A DNA stretch of 64,000 nt from an uncultured Pseudomonas sp. (GCF_946886105.1 NZ_CAMPHV010000005.1:62001-126000); one strand, 5' to 3'; shown: positions 44,769 through 54,514, numbered from the stretch's first letter. Translations and numbers: made by a program. Notes: generated by a model from the sequence alone, not told the origin.

Positions 44769-44782
44769 AATATGGCGGGAAG
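44769..44782. repeat. Copy of tRNA-Ser 3' end (att remnant)
   Basis: AATATGGCGGGAAG, 14 bp identical to 45425-45438, where it overlaps the CCA end of tRNA-Ser. It marks one end of an element once integrated at this tRNA. Confidence 0.65.
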
Positions 44783-44912
44783 TGTCCTGACATTGCAGAA
44801 GATACTAGGCCATTCGAGCCTAGCTATAACCGTACGCTACGCGCATCTGGCCCCAGACCATCTTCAGGCGGCTGTGCGGCTAGGCCCTTTAAAAAGCTTC
44901 TTGTCGACTTAG
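44769..44912 (+). pseudogene. Tyrosine integrase C-terminal remnant
   Basis: About 47 codons reading TLQKILGHSSLAITVRYAHL and APDHLQAAV, the box II end of phage-type integrases with the GHSS histidine region and the tyrosine nucleophile of RYAHL. The upstream catalytic arginine part is absent. The apparent ATG at 44697 lies within a hairpin and is not a real start. It is inactive. Confidence 0.85.
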
Positions 44913-44934
44913 GTGAATTAGAACCTAACGGTAA

Positions 44935-45318
44935 TCAAGCTTTCTCACGCAGTCTTATCACCGCACCGGTGCAAGCTACACAGGCCAGTAGGTAGCAGAA
45001 AATCACCATTACAGCCGCGCCCATCCAGCGGAGGATCGAAGCTCTCCGCTCAAGCGAGACTGTCTTATCCTGATCTTGCACTCTTTCCAGGAACTGTTCA
45101 GCTGCCTCCCTAGCTTGTTCGTTGGCTTCGCAGCGTACTTCCTGATATATGCGTTTAAGTTCTTCTTTGTAGCTTTGACCTATTACAGATGCTGCCAGGT
45201 CCTGACGTGTTGCCTCGAGAATCGCCTTATCTAGTCCACTGCTGAAGCCTGCCATCAGGTAAAGGCCCACTGTGATCAGTAGTTTTCGCCAACTGGGTTT
45301 CAACAACCTAAGGATCAT
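44935..45318 (-). CDS. Hypothetical protein with two membrane helices
   Basis: A 127-residue protein. One helix lies near the N-terminus (LLITVGLYLMAGFSSG) and one near the C-terminus (AAVMVIFCYLLACVACTGAV), with a charged, coiled-coil-like middle (about 45-90). It lies between the integrase remnant and tRNA-Ser. No family was recognised. Confidence 0.55.
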   Translation of the reverse strand: MILRLLKPSWRKLLITVGLYLMAGFSSGLDKAILEATRQDLAASVIGQSYKEELKRIYQEVRCEANEQAREAAEQFLERVQDQDKTVSLERRASILRWMGAAVMVIFCYLLACVACTGAVIRLREKA

Positions 45319-45380
45319 CCTTCCCTCCTAACAACGCTGTGTGATTTCGACACTTCTTCACACTTGGCCGACCTGAAACG

Positions 45381-45413
45381 AAAAAACCCCCGAAACTCTA
45401 GGAATTTCAGGGG
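45381..45413 (-). terminator. Terminator after tRNA-Ser
   Basis: On the minus strand, CCCCTGAAA pairs with TTTCGGGGG and six T residues follow. Confidence 0.85.
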
Positions 45414-45424
45414 CTTAGACGTGC

Positions 45425-45438
45425 AATATGGCGGGAAG
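45425..45438. repeat. att copy within the tRNA-Ser 3' end
   Basis: The 14-bp sequence AATATGGCGGGAAG overlaps the last 10 bases of the tRNA gene (CTTCCCGCCA on the minus strand) and 4 bases of flank. Confidence 0.65.
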
Positions 45439-45518
45439 ATAGGGATTTGAACCCTAGGTACCATCGCTGATACAACGGATTTCGAATCCGTCCCGTTCGG
45501 CCACTCCGGCATCTTCCC
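45429..45518 (-). tRNA. tRNA-Ser (CGA anticodon)
   Basis: A 90-nt type II tRNA with encoded CCA. The acceptor stem GGGAAGA/TCTTCCC and the anticodon loop TTCGAAA give anticodon CGA, reading UCG. A long variable arm and the T loop GGTTCAAATCC are present. It is a common integration target, and a partial 3' copy lies at 44769. Confidence 0.95.
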
Positions 45519-45659
45519 GTGGCGGCGCGCATGATAGCAGCTGAAATCGATTTGGCGAAGCCCGCCGGGGGTAAATTTCTTGCTTGCTTTCAGGCGCTTG
45601 CGTCATTCGGCTGGTGTATGGCAATGGCGGCAACAGGGTGCCGCCACTGTCCGGACCGT

Positions 45660-46529
45660 TTACTGGGTGAGTTTGGTCAGGGCTTCGCGATACTTGTCGG
45701 CGGTCTTTTGCGCGACCTCGGCGGGTACGGCTGGCGCTGGCGGTTGTTTGTTCCAGCCGGTGGATTCCAGCCAGTCGCGCACGAATTGCTTGTCGAAGCT
45801 CGGCGGGTTCTTGCCTTCGACGTAGCTCTCGGCGGGCCAGAAGCGGCTGGAATCGGGGGTCAGCACTTCGTCCATCAGGGTCAGGGTGCCGTCTTCGTCG
45901 AGGCCGAATTCGAACTTGGTGTCGGCGATGATGATGCCGCGGGTGGCGGCGTATTCGACGGCGGCGCTGTACAGGGCGATGGCGGTGTCGCGCACCTTGG
46001 CGGCGATATCCGCGCCGATGATCGCTTCGCACTGTTCGAAGGAGATGTTTTCGTCATGGTCGCCGACGGCGGCCTTGGTCGAGGGGGTGAAGATCGGCTG
46101 CGGCAGTTTGGAGGCTTCCTGCAGGCCGGCGGGCAGCTGGATGCCGCAGACGGTACCGCTCTTCTGGTATTCCTTCCAACCGGAGCCGACGATATAACCG
46201 CGCACTATGGCTTCCACGGCGACCGGTTTGAGGCGTTTGGCGACTACCGCGCGGCCCTCGACCAGCGGCAATTCGGCGGCCGACACCACGTCTTCGACCT
46301 TGTCGCCGGTGAAGTGGTTGGGCACTAGGCCGGCGAGTTTGTCGAACCAGAAATTGGAGATGGAGGTAAGGATCTTGCCCTTGTCCGGGATCGGCTCGGC
46401 GAGGATCACGTCGAAGGCCGAAAGACGGTCGGTGGCGACCATCAGCATGCGCTTGTCGTCGATTTCGTATAGGTCGCGGACTTTGCCCGAGTAGATCTTT
46501 TTCAGGCTCAGGGTCGAGGGTGTGGTCAT
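45660..46529 (-). CDS. purC: SAICAR synthetase, long form
   Basis: A 289-residue enzyme of purine synthesis joining aspartate to CAIR. It begins [17 protein letters not shown], with KVRDLYEI as nucleotide-binding segment, and has [18 protein letters not shown] and [14 protein letters not shown]. These are the longer type found in many other bacteria and yeast, not the 236-residue MEKREELYRGKAK type I recall for Pseudomonas. It sits where purC is expected, after dapA-bamC. Confidence 0.93.
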   Translation of the reverse strand: MTTPSTLSLKKIYSGKVRDLYEIDDKRMLMVATDRLSAFDVILAEPIPDKGKILTSISNFWFDKLAGLVPNHFTGDKVEDVVSAAELPLVEGRAVVAKRLKPVAVEAIVRGYIVGSGWKEYQKSGTVCGIQLPAGLQEASKLPQPIFTPSTKAAVGDHDENISFEQCEAIIGADIAAKVRDTAIALYSAAVEYAATRGIIIADTKFEFGLDEDGTLTLMDEVLTPDSSRFWPAESYVEGKNPPSFDKQFVRDWLESTGWNKQPPAPAVPAEVAQKTADKYREALTKLTQ

Positions 46530-46646
46530 TTCGGGATCTCCGCCTTTACGTGGCAGCTGCCGGGCGGGTTACGCCACAAGACAGGAGGCCGCGAAAGCTT
46601 GCATGATTCTGAGCAGCCCGCGTGGCGTGCCCGTTAGTAACGAAAC

Positions 46647-46671
46647 AGGCGAAACCCACCGGGTTTCGCCT
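46647..46671. terminator. Hairpin between bamC and purC
   Basis: The stem AGGCGAAACC/GGTTTCGCCT has a very small loop. There is no long T run, so termination is uncertain. Confidence 0.45.
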
Positions 46672-46702
46672 ATTGGTAATGCAACAACGCCAGGAACGTC
46701 GC

Positions 46703-47821
46703 TTAGCCCAAGTTGTCCTGGATCAGCGTCAGTACGCGACGCGTCACATCGGCCGGCGCAATGGTGTTCAGGTCCTTCTCCACCGTAACCTGCACGCTAT
46801 CGCCGACCGGCGTCAGCCGCACCTGATAACGCTCGGCGCGCTCCTCGATGGTTTCCTTGTCCGGCTCGCCGCCAAACACCTTACCGAGGAAGCCCGGCTC
46901 TTCGTCTTTCTTGCGAGCGCCTTCGGCCAGGTTGACGTAGTACACGCCGAGGCTGCGATTGAGGTCGTCGATGCGCACATCGGCCAGCTCCAGGGACCGG
47001 CCAACGGCGGACCAGGCGCGGTCGAAGTCGGCGCCCAGGTTCAATACCGGGTTGCCGTTGCCGTCCTCGGACAGGCTGACGCGGCTCGGCGCATCGAAAT
47101 CACGGGCTGCCAGCAACGAGACGGAGCCGCCCTGCTCGGCGCTGCGCGCCAGGCTGACGAGCATTTCGTCGAGCAACGCGGCGTCGACGCCGGCATTACC
47201 GCTGCGGTTGGTGAACGCCACATCGGCGCCACTGCCGGCCGGACGCACGGCGCTGACCACGAAGATTTCGCTGGTGTTGCGCTGTACACCGGGCTCGATA
47301 CGTACCCGCACACGAGCTTCGTTGTCCGCCGCGCCGCCGTCGAGGCTGCTGCTCAAACGGCTGGCCATGGTTGCCGACAACTGATCGATACGCTGCCAGG
47401 CACTGCTGAACTCACCGGTCTGCGGACGCTCGTCGACGATCTGGAAGCCATTGTCTTCGAAGAACTGGCGGGCCATCGGCCAGACTTCGGCCGGTACGCG
47501 CTGGGCGACCACCCAGCGCGAATCGCCGCTCTTCTGCAGGCTGAATTCGCTGGCGTCTGCACGCACCGACAGCGGTTGCGGCCGTGGCACTTCGTATTCA
47601 TCGACCGCGGTGGTGGTCGCGATGTGCTGCGGTACGGGCAGCAGCGGGTCGAGAGGCTTGGCCTCGACATTGGCCGGCAATTGCATGGGCGCGGTTTGCC
47701 GCGCCTCGAGATAGTCGCCGCCGCGATCACGGAAATAGCCGTCTTCGCCGTAGATCCAACCGCAACCGCTGGCGCTGGAGATGATAAGAGCTAGTGCAGA
47801 GAGTCCGCCCAGTCGCTTCAT
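46703..47821 (-). CDS. bamC: Outer-membrane assembly lipoprotein BamC
   Basis: A 372-residue lipoprotein with a leader ending at the lipobox SASGC and an unstructured N-terminal segment as in BamC. Two helix-grip domains follow. It is part of the BamABCDE complex that inserts outer-membrane barrels. It lies 17 bp after dapA on the same strand, the conserved dapA-bamC pair. Confidence 0.93.
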   Translation of the reverse strand: MKRLGGLSALALIISSASGCGWIYGEDGYFRDRGGDYLEARQTAPMQLPANVEAKPLDPLLPVPQHIATTTAVDEYEVPRPQPLSVRADASEFSLQKSGDSRWVVAQRVPAEVWPMARQFFEDNGFQIVDERPQTGEFSSAWQRIDQLSATMASRLSSSLDGGAADNEARVRVRIEPGVQRNTSEIFVVSAVRPAGSGADVAFTNRSGNAGVDAALLDEMLVSLARSAEQGGSVSLLAARDFDAPSRVSLSEDGNGNPVLNLGADFDRAWSAVGRSLELADVRIDDLNRSLGVYYVNLAEGARKKDEEPGFLGKVFGGEPDKETIEERAERYQVRLTPVGDSVQVTVEKDLNTIAPADVTRRVLTLIQDNLG

Positions 47822-47838
47822 GCGTGATATTTCCTCGA

Positions 47839-48717
47839 TTAGACCAATACGCCGGACTGGCGCAGGGCCTGACGCAGCGGTTCATGACAACGCGGGCTGA
47901 GCCAGGTCAGCGGCAAGCGGATGCCGTCAGGCATCATGCCCATTTCATGCAGGGCCCACTTCACCGGAATAGGATTGGATTCGATAAACAGCGCCTTGTG
48001 CAGCGGCATCAGACGGTCGTTGATGGCGCGGGCAATGGCGGCTTCGCCACGCATGGCCGCGGCGCACAGATCGCTCATGGCGCGCGGGGCGACGTTGGCG
48101 GTCACCGAAATATTCCCCCGGCCGCCCATCAGCATCAGCTCGACGGCGGTGGCGTCGTCGCCGGAATACACCAGGAAGTCCTTGCTGACGCGGTCCAGTA
48201 CTTCCTGGCCGCGCTGCAGGTCGCCGGTGGCTTCCTTGATACCGATGATGTTGCCGATCTTCGACAACCGTTCGACGGTTTCCGGCAGCATGTCGCACAC
48301 GGTGCGGCCCGGCACGTTATATAGGATCTGTGGCGTGGCGACCGCTTCGGCGATATGCCGGAAGTGCTGATACAGGCCTTCTTGGGTCGGCTTGTTGTAG
48401 TACGGCGTGACCAGCAGGCAGGCATCGGCGCCGACCTCGGTGGCGGCGCGGGTCAGTTCGACCGATTCGCGGGTGGAGTTGCCGCCCGTGCCAGCGATGA
48501 CCGGAATACGCCCGGCTACCTGATCGACCACACGTCGGATGACTTCGATGTGTTCGGCCACATCCAGCGTAGCGGACTCACCCGTGGTGCCGACCGCGAC
48601 TATGGCGTTGGTGCCTTCTTGCAGATGGAAATCCACCAGTTTGCTCAGGCTGTCCCAATCGAGACCGCCTTGCGCATCCATGGGCGTGACCAGTGCCACC
48701 ATACTGCCCGCAATCAT
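47839..48717 (-). CDS. dapA: 4-hydroxy-tetrahydrodipicolinate synthase
   Basis: A 292-residue TIM-barrel lyase; the start at 48717 gives [13 protein letters not shown]. The Schiff-base lysine is in GIKEATGDL, and the catalytic tyrosine is in YNVPGRT (with GTTGESATL upstream). It condenses pyruvate with aspartate semialdehyde in lysine and peptidoglycan synthesis. It is transcribed with bamC and divergent from gcvR. Confidence 0.97.
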   Translation of the reverse strand: MIAGSMVALVTPMDAQGGLDWDSLSKLVDFHLQEGTNAIVAVGTTGESATLDVAEHIEVIRRVVDQVAGRIPVIAGTGGNSTRESVELTRAATEVGADACLLVTPYYNKPTQEGLYQHFRHIAEAVATPQILYNVPGRTVCDMLPETVERLSKIGNIIGIKEATGDLQRGQEVLDRVSKDFLVYSGDDATAVELMLMGGRGNISVTANVAPRAMSDLCAAAMRGEAAIARAINDRLMPLHKALFIESNPIPVKWALHEMGMMPDGIRLPLTWLSPRCHEPLRQALRQSGVLV

Positions 48718-48954
48718 GCAACCGCTCCTGCCGGAAAAAGAGAGCGTAATGGTACTGGCGCCACCAGCCTTGCACAAGCGACGCACAAGGCCGTCGAATA
48801 ACCGCCGAACATCCGATATTTCTGGGCAAAGGGCCGAACATTCCTCGTTCAAGCGACCCATGAGCATTCCCCTGGGCAGCGCTTTTCGCTACCCTTCCGC
48901 CTTTGCTTGACGCGCTTTACGTGCGCCAGGCGTCAATCGCTTTAGGAAGGTTGC

Positions 48955-49512
48955 ATGTCCACCCCCCCAGTTCGCGAACAATTCCTCCTTATCAGTGCGC
49001 TCGGCCCCAACGCCATGGAACTGACCAACGTTCTGTGCCGCGCCAGCCACGAGAACCGCTGCGCGGTGGTCAGCACCCGCCTGAGCCGGCATGGCGACTT
49101 CAGCGCGCTGGTGTTGCAGATCTCCGGTAGCTGGGATGCCTTGGCCCGCCTGGAGACGGGCCTGCCCGCCCTGGCGAAGAAGCACAGCTTCGCGGTCAAT
49201 GTGATCCGCAGCGCCGCCTCGGAAGCCCGCCCCCAGGCGCTGCCCTATGTCGCCTACGTCAGCGCGGCCTATCGCCCGGACATTCTCAACGAGCTGTGCC
49301 AGTTCTTCATCGACCATCATGTCGAGCTGGAGAACCTCACCTGCGATACTTACCTGGCCCCGCAGACCGGCGGCACCATGCTCAACGCCACCCTGACCGT
49401 GACCTTGCCGGCGGGCACACAAATCAGTTGGCTGCGCGATCAGTTCCTCGATTTCGCCGATGCCTTGAATCTGGACGCTCTGATCGAACCCTGGCGCCCA
49501 CAGAACCCTTAA
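48955..49512 (+). CDS. gcvR: Glycine cleavage system regulator-like ACT protein
   Basis: A 185-residue protein with two ACT domains: about 8-85 (LLISALGPNAMELTNVLCR) and about 98-175 (YVSAAYRPDILNELCQFF). It has AGGAAGG upstream. GcvR-type proteins control the glycine cleavage system through protein contacts. The gcvR-bcp order is conserved in gammaproteobacteria. It lies 14 bp before bcp, so they are probably co-transcribed. Confidence 0.85.
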   Translation: MSTPPVREQFLLISALGPNAMELTNVLCRASHENRCAVVSTRLSRHGDFSALVLQISGSWDALARLETGLPALAKKHSFAVNVIRSAASEARPQALPYVAYVSAAYRPDILNELCQFFIDHHVELENLTCDTYLAPQTGGTMLNATLTVTLPAGTQISWLRDQFLDFADALNLDALIEPWRPQNP

Positions 49513-49526
49513 AAGGAAAGTTTTTT

Positions 49527-50000
49527 ATGGCCGTAGCAGTCGATACCGCGGTTGCCGATTTCCAGGCGCAGGCCACCAGCGGCCAGCAGGTGCAACTGAG
49601 CGCACTCAAGGGCCAGCAGATCGTGCTGTATTTCTACCCGAAGGACAGCACGCCGGGCTGCACCACCGAAGGTCAGGGCTTTCGCGACCAATACCCGGCA
49701 TTCCAGGCGGCCAATACCCTGGTATTCGGCGTATCCCGGGATGGTTTGAAGTCCCACGAGAACTTCAAGTGCAAGCAAGCGTTCCCCTTCGAGCTGATCT
49801 CGGACAAAGACGAAGCACTGTGCCAGCTTTTCGACGTGATCAAGCTGAAGAAGCTCTACGGTAAGGAATACTTGGGCGTCGACCGCAGCACCTTCCTGAT
49901 CGATAAGAACGGTGTGCTACGTCAAGAATGGCGCGGCGTGAAGGTACCGGGGCATGTCGATGCGGTACTGGCGGCGGCACAAGCCTTACACAAAGGCTGA
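49527..50000 (+). CDS. bcp: Peroxiredoxin Bcp (thiol peroxidase)
   Basis: A 157-residue peroxiredoxin. The ATG at 49527 follows AAAAGGAAAG. The peroxidatic cysteine is in DSTPGCTTEGQGFRD. The cysteine found five residues later in many Bcp proteins is replaced by glycine, so it is probably a one-Cys or atypical member. It reduces peroxides using thioredoxin. A REP doublet follows. Confidence 0.93.
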   Translation: MAVAVDTAVADFQAQATSGQQVQLSALKGQQIVLYFYPKDSTPGCTTEGQGFRDQYPAFQAANTLVFGVSRDGLKSHENFKCKQAFPFELISDKDEALCQLFDVIKLKKLYGKEYLGVDRSTFLIDKNGVLRQEWRGVKVPGHVDAVLAAAQALHKG

Positions 50001-50012
50001 ACGCCAGCTCTT

Positions 50013-50088
50013 GTAGCCGGATAAGCGCAGTGCAATCCGGGGCCGGGGCGCTGCCATCCCGGATTGCGCTAAGGCTTATCCGGGTTAC
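50013..50088. repeat. REP doublet after bcp
   Basis: GTAGCCGGATAAGCG... (50013-50040) faces the diverged inverse ending TTATCCGGGTTAC (50056-50088). Confidence 0.75.
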
Positions 50089-50155
50089 GGATATCTCCTA
50101 AGTCAGGATTCTTTTTAGGCCGGATTTCCTGAACGTGAATCCAAGACGATCTTCA

Positions 50156-51226
50156 TCATCCAGGGCTGCTCTGCACCAGCTCGGTACGCGGCCACGCATC
50201 GATCACCGCCTTGAACAGCGTCGCCAGAGGGATGGCGAAGAACACGCCCCAAAAGCCCCACAAGCCGCCAAACAGTAGAACCGCGCAGATGATCGCCACA
50301 GGATGCAGGTTGACCGCCTCGGAGAACAGCAGCGGCACCAGCACGTTGCCGTCGAGGGCCTGGATTACCCCGTAAACCACCATCAAGTAGAGAAACTGGT
50401 CGCTCATGCCCCACTGGAACAAGCCGATCAGCGCCACTGGCACCGTCACCACCACTGCGCCTATGTATGGCACCACCACCGACAGCCCGACCAAGAGCGC
50501 GAGCAGCGCCGCATAGTTGATGCCAAGAGCGGCAAAGGCGATATAGGTGACCACGCCGCAAATGATGATTTCGATCACCTTGCCGCGGATATAGTTGGCG
50601 ATCTGTTTGTTCATCTCGCGCGCCACCCGGGTTATCAGCGGCCGCTCGGCAGGTAGGTAACTGCGGAACCATTGGCCGATCAACTCGCGGTCCTTGAGGA
50701 AGAAGAACACCAGAATCGGCACCAGCACCAGGTAGATCATGATGCTCACCAACATCGGCAGGCTGGACAGGGAAAACGACACCGCCCACTGACCGAACTG
50801 GCCCATCTCACCGCGGATCGACTCGATCAGTTGCACGACCTGGGCATCGCTGATCAGGTTCGGGTAGCGTTCCGGCAGCAACAGCAACAACGACTGCCAC
50901 TCGCCGAGCATGCGCGGTAGCTCATTGAACAGGCCGCTCAGTTGCCGCCAGATCAACGGCAGCAACACCAGCATGCACAGCGCCAGCGCACTGATAAACA
51001 GGATGAACACCAGCCACACCGCGACTATCTGCGGCAGGCGAATGCGCTCGAAGGCATTGACCAGGCCCTGCATCAAAAACGCCAATACCAAGCCGGTCAG
51101 CACCGGGGCCAGCATGCCGCCCAGGCTCAACACCACGGCAAAGCCGAGCACCAGCAAAATCGCCAACACCACAGCCTGCTCGTCGGAGAAATAGCGGTGG
51201 AACCAGTCCTGCAGAACTTTAAACAT
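50156..51226 (-). CDS. AI-2E/PerM-family membrane permease
   Basis: A 356-residue protein with about eight helices. It has VLVPILVFFFLKDRELI, the family core IRGKVIEIIICGVV and the final PLLFSEAVNLHPVAIICA. Members export AI-2 or ions, or act as sodium/proton antiporters; the substrate is not known here. It follows tusA on the same strand after 36 bp. Confidence 0.85.
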   Translation of the reverse strand: MFKVLQDWFHRYFSDEQAVVLAILLVLGFAVVLSLGGMLAPVLTGLVLAFLMQGLVNAFERIRLPQIVAVWLVFILFISALALCMLVLLPLIWRQLSGLFNELPRMLGEWQSLLLLLPERYPNLISDAQVVQLIESIRGEMGQFGQWAVSFSLSSLPMLVSIMIYLVLVPILVFFFLKDRELIGQWFRSYLPAERPLITRVAREMNKQIANYIRGKVIEIIICGVVTYIAFAALGINYAALLALLVGLSVVVPYIGAVVVTVPVALIGLFQWGMSDQFLYLMVVYGVIQALDGNVLVPLLFSEAVNLHPVAIICAVLLFGGLWGFWGVFFAIPLATLFKAVIDAWPRTELVQSSPG

Positions 51227-51262
51227 TGAGGTTCCTTAACCCATAGGCCGCATCATCGCGTC

Positions 51263-51514
51263 TCAAGCCTTGCGCAACCAATAACGATAAACGCCGCCCT
51301 CGGCCTCCTCATGCAGCAGATCATGGCCCGCCAGTTGCGCGAATACGCGGAAGTCGCGTTGCGACCCGGCATCGGTTGCGGTGACCTTGAGCACCTTGCC
51401 GCTGGCCAGACGATTCAATTCCAACTTGGCCTTAAGCAACGGCAGCGGACAATTCAGGCCGCTGGCGTCCAGCTCCACATCGAAGGCCTCGGCCCAGTCT
51501 TGCGCATCGGTCAT
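51263..51514 (-). CDS. tusA: Sulfur carrier protein TusA
   Basis: An 83-residue SirA-like protein. The active cysteine is in LNCPLPLLKAK, and the start at 51514 gives MTDAQDWAEAF. TusA passes persulfide sulfur for tRNA thiouridine and other routes. It is the first gene of a pair with the PerM-like permease. Confidence 0.87.
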   Translation of the reverse strand: MTDAQDWAEAFDVELDASGLNCPLPLLKAKLELNRLASGKVLKVTATDAGSQRDFRVFAQLAGHDLLHEEAEGGVYRYWLRKA

Positions 51515-51538
51515 GCAATATCTCCTAATCAAAGTCCG

Positions 51539-51671
51539 GCAGGCCGTTGAAAAACGTAGGCGAGACAAGGCAAAAACAGGCGAGGAAGCGCAGTTTACGG
51601 GTTGTAAATGAGCATTCCGAGCCTGTTTTTAACGCAGTATCGGCAACGCAGGTAGTTTTTCAACAGCCTGC
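51539..51671. mobile_element. 133-bp MITE-like element, second copy
   Basis: Left end GCAGGCCGTTGAAAAACGTAG; the right end is its inverse with one mismatch (GTTTTTCAACAGCCTGC). The interior AGCATTCCGAGCCTGTTTTT is related to 21261-21400 and, in its centre, to 20271-20408. It is noncoding. Confidence 0.7.
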
Positions 51672-51755
51672 CAGGATACCCAAGCCCGTCCAACCCTGGC
51701 CAGGCTGACGCGTACCCAGCTACAGTAACGCCTTTGAACGCCACGAGCCCCGTGC

Positions 51756-53189
51756 ATGAATTTTCTGCGCCCCACCCTGTTGACGCTCGCTTGCCTATTC
51801 ACCCTGCCCATTGCGGCCAACGACCTCCCTTCGCTCGGCGATGCCAGCTCGGCGCTGATCTCGCCGCAACAGGAGCATCAACTGGGTCGTGCCTGGCTGA
51901 GCCTGGTACGCGGCCAGGTCAGCCAACTGTCCGACCCGCAGCTCAAGGACTTCGTCGAAAGCAGCGTCTACCGCATCAGCGAAACCAGCGAGCTACAGGA
52001 CCGGCGCCTGGAGTTCGTGCTACTCGATAGCCCGCAGATCAATGCCTTCGCCGCCCCGGGCGGGATTATCGGAGTCAATGGCGGCTTGTTCCTGTATGCA
52101 CAGACCGAAGCCGAGTACGCCTCGGTCATGGCCCACGAACTCGCCCACTTATCGCAGCGCCACTTCGCGCGCGGCCTGGAAGCCCAGCAACGTATGCAGA
52201 TTCCGATGATGGCCGGGATGCTCGCGGGGATAGTCGCGGCAGCCGCCGGCGCGGGCGATCTGGGCATCGCGGCGATCGCCTCGACCCAGGCCGCGGCATT
52301 ACAGGAACAACGACGTTTCTCCCGGCAGAACGAGCAAGAGGCCGACCGCATAGGCCTGGTCAATCTGGAGAAAGCCGGCTACGACCCGCGCGCCATGCCG
52401 AGCATGTTCGAACGCCTGATGCGCCAATACCGCTACGACCGCCTGCCGCCGGAATTCCTCCTCACCCACCCGGTATCCGAATCGCGCATCGCCGACACGC
52501 GCAACCGAGCCGAGCAATATCAAGGGGGCGGCGCTAGCGACAGCCTGCGCTATCAACTGATGCGCGCCCGCGTGCAAGTGATCTATGAAGAAACCCCAGG
52601 CCTGGCCGCCAAGCGTTTTCGCGCCATGCTCACTGAAAATCCCAAGCTCGATGCCGCCCGCTATGGCCTGGCCATTGCCCAGATCAAAAGAAGCCAGCAC
52701 CAGCAGGCCCGCGAGACCCTGCAGCCGCTGCTGAGCAAAGCGCCGAACGATATCGCTTACAACCTCGCGCAGATCGAGTCGGATCTCGCGGCGAATCGTC
52801 TGCCCGAGGCGCAAAGCCGCGTCGAGCGCCTGCTCGAGCTGTACCCGAAGAACTACCCGGTCAACCAGGCACGCGTCGATCTATTGATGAAGCAAGGTCG
52901 CATACAGGATGCCGAACGCGCGCTCGACCAACTGCTCAAGCGCCGGGACAGGGATCCCGATATCTGGTATCTGGTCGCCGAAGTACGTGGACTCAGCGGC
53001 AACACCGTCGGCCTGCACCAGGCCCGCGCCGAATTCTTCGCCTTGGTCGGCGACTACGACGAGGCCATCGAACAACTCGATTTCGCCAAACGCCGGATCA
53101 GCAATAACTTCCAGCTGGCCTCACGCATCGACGCGCGGCAGCGCGAGCTGATCGAAGAGCAGCGCCTGATCCAGCAGATGATGCGCTAG
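51756..53189 (+). CDS. bepA: BepA-like M48 metalloprotease/chaperone with TPR
   Basis: A 477-residue periplasmic protein with a signal peptide ending near LPIAANDLP. The zinc site is HELAH (127-131), with the third ligand in QNEQEADRIGL, and a family loop AAPGGIIGVNGGLF lies before it. The C-terminal part (about 280-470) has TPR repeats. BepA folds or degrades the LPS transporter LptD and other barrels. It fits the bamC functional theme of this region. Confidence 0.93.
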   Translation: MNFLRPTLLTLACLFTLPIAANDLPSLGDASSALISPQQEHQLGRAWLSLVRGQVSQLSDPQLKDFVESSVYRISETSELQDRRLEFVLLDSPQINAFAAPGGIIGVNGGLFLYAQTEAEYASVMAHELAHLSQRHFARGLEAQQRMQIPMMAGMLAGIVAAAAGAGDLGIAAIASTQAAALQEQRRFSRQNEQEADRIGLVNLEKAGYDPRAMPSMFERLMRQYRYDRLPPEFLLTHPVSESRIADTRNRAEQYQGGGASDSLRYQLMRARVQVIYEETPGLAAKRFRAMLTENPKLDAARYGLAIAQIKRSQHQQARETLQPLLSKAPNDIAYNLAQIESDLAANRLPEAQSRVERLLELYPKNYPVNQARVDLLMKQGRIQDAERALDQLLKRRDRDPDIWYLVAEVRGLSGNTVGLHQARAEFFALVGDYDEAIEQLDFAKRRISNNFQLASRIDARQRELIEEQRLIQQMMR

Positions 53190-53200
53190 CGGGAGAAGAC

Positions 53201-53262
53201 CCCGGGATGCAATCCGAGGCAGCCCCCCCTCCCCGGATTGCGCCGGGGCTTATCCGGGCTAC
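53201..53262. repeat. REP doublet after bepA
   Basis: CCCGGGATGCAATCCGAGG and its diverged inverse unit ending TTATCCGGGCTAC. Confidence 0.7.
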
Positions 53263-53312
53263 CAAGACGTTCTAACCCGCAATGCCTATGTCTATTTGCA
53301 GGTTACGACCTC

Positions 53313-53382
53313 GTAGGGTGGATGACACTTCATCCATCCACCAAGTGCGATTGGTGGATGAAAAAGGCGTCATCCACCCTAC
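53313..53382. repeat. 70-bp double-stem palindrome
   Basis: The outer arms GTAGGGTGGATGAC/GTCATCCACCCTAC (14 bp, perfect) enclose a second stem, CATCCACCAA/TTGGTGGATG. It is noncoding, in the bepA-nadA gap, and probably a dispersed genomic repeat. Confidence 0.75.
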
Positions 53383-53389
53383 ACACCCC

Positions 53390-53448
53390 GATGCAATCCG
53401 GGGAATCTTCATAATCAGACCAATCGCTCCCGGATTACATCCGGCTAC
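53390..53448. repeat. REP doublet before the nadA 3' end
   Basis: GATGCAATCCGGGG (53390-53403) faces TCCCGGATTACATCCGGCTAC (53428-53448, 21 bp; given here as a unit starting TCCCGGATTACATCC). Confidence 0.65.
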
Positions 53449-53455
53449 GCACAGG

Positions 53456-54514
53456 TTAAGCGTTGCCCGACAACTTGAGCCGGGCCGCCTGGGTGAAGTC
53501 GAGCATGCGTTTGAGCGGTTTGATCGCCTTGGGGATCAGCGCCGGGTCGACGAAAATCTCGTTACTGCCCTCGCGCAGGCAGCTAAGGGTGCGCTCCAGC
53601 GTGTTCATCGCCATCCACGGACAATGGGCGCAACTGCGGCAAGCCGCGCCGTTACCGGCGGTGGGCGCCTCGACGAATTCCTTATCCGGGCACAGCTGCT
53701 GCATCTTGTAGAAGATGCCGCGGTCGGTGGCGACGATGAACCGCTTGTTCGGCAGGCTCTGCGCGGCGGCGATCAACTGACTGGTCGAGCCGACGGCATC
53801 GGCCAACTCGATCACCGCGGTCGGCGACTCCGGATGCACCAGCACGGCGGCATCGGGATACAGCGCCTTCATATCCTCAAGCTGCTTGGCTTTGAATTCC
53901 TCGTGGACGATACAGGCACCGTCCCACAGCAGCATGTCCGCGCCGGTCTTGTTCTGGATATAACGACCCAGGTGTTGATCGGGCGCCCAGATGATGCTTT
54001 CGCCGTTATCCATCAGGTGCTCGACGATCTCCACCGCGCAACTGGAGGTCACCACCCAGTCGGCGCGCGCCTTCACCGCCGCCGAGGTGTTCGCATAGAC
54101 CACCACGGTACGCTGCGGATGCTGGTCGCAAAACGCCGCGAACTCTTCCACCGGGCAGCCCAGATCCAGCGAGCAGGTCGCCTCCAGGGTGGGCATCAGC
54201 ACGCGCTTCTCCGGGTTGAGGATCTTCGCCGTCTCACCCATGAACTTGACCCCGGCGACCAGCACGGTCTGCGCCGGATGAGCATTGCCGAAACGCGCCA
54301 TTTCCAGGGAATCGGAGACGCAACCGCCGGTCTCTTCGGCCAGCGCCTGCAACACCGGGTCGCAATAGTAGTGAGCGACCAATACGGCGTTCTGCTTCTT
54401 CAGCTCCGCGGCGATCTCGGCGCGATAAAACGCTTCCTGCTCGGGCGTCAGCGGTTTGGGCTGTTTGGCATCCAGATGAGCCTGGACTAGAAGGCGTTCG
54501 GAAATCTGCGTCAT
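53456..54514 (-). CDS. nadA: Quinolinate synthase A
   Basis: A 352-residue iron-sulfur enzyme of NAD synthesis. The motifs are [45 protein letters not shown] and the C-terminal [10 protein letters not shown]. Three conserved cysteines hold a [4Fe-4S] cluster. It condenses iminoaspartate with dihydroxyacetone phosphate. It lies between tRNA-Lys and bepA and is probably monocistronic. Confidence 0.97.
   Translation of the reverse strand: MTQISERLLVQAHLDAKQPKPLTPEQEAFYRAEIAAELKKQNAVLVAHYYCDPVLQALAEETGGCVSDSLEMARFGNAHPAQTVLVAGVKFMGETAKILNPEKRVLMPTLEATCSLDLGCPVEEFAAFCDQHPQRTVVVYANTSAAVKARADWVVTSSCAVEIVEHLMDNGESIIWAPDQHLGRYIQNKTGADMLLWDGACIVHEEFKAKQLEDMKALYPDAAVLVHPESPTAVIELADAVGSTSQLIAAAQSLPNKRFIVATDRGIFYKMQQLCPDKEFVEAPTAGNGAACRSCAHCPWMAMNTLERTLSCLREGSNEIFVDPALIPKAIKPLKRMLDFTQAARLKLSGNA

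Noticed and set aside
44697..44912. Intact small gene starting at 44697
   Set aside because: The ATG falls inside a 13-bp perfect hairpin and the sequence before the att copy is noncoding. Only the part after 44769 matches integrases, so it was called a remnant.
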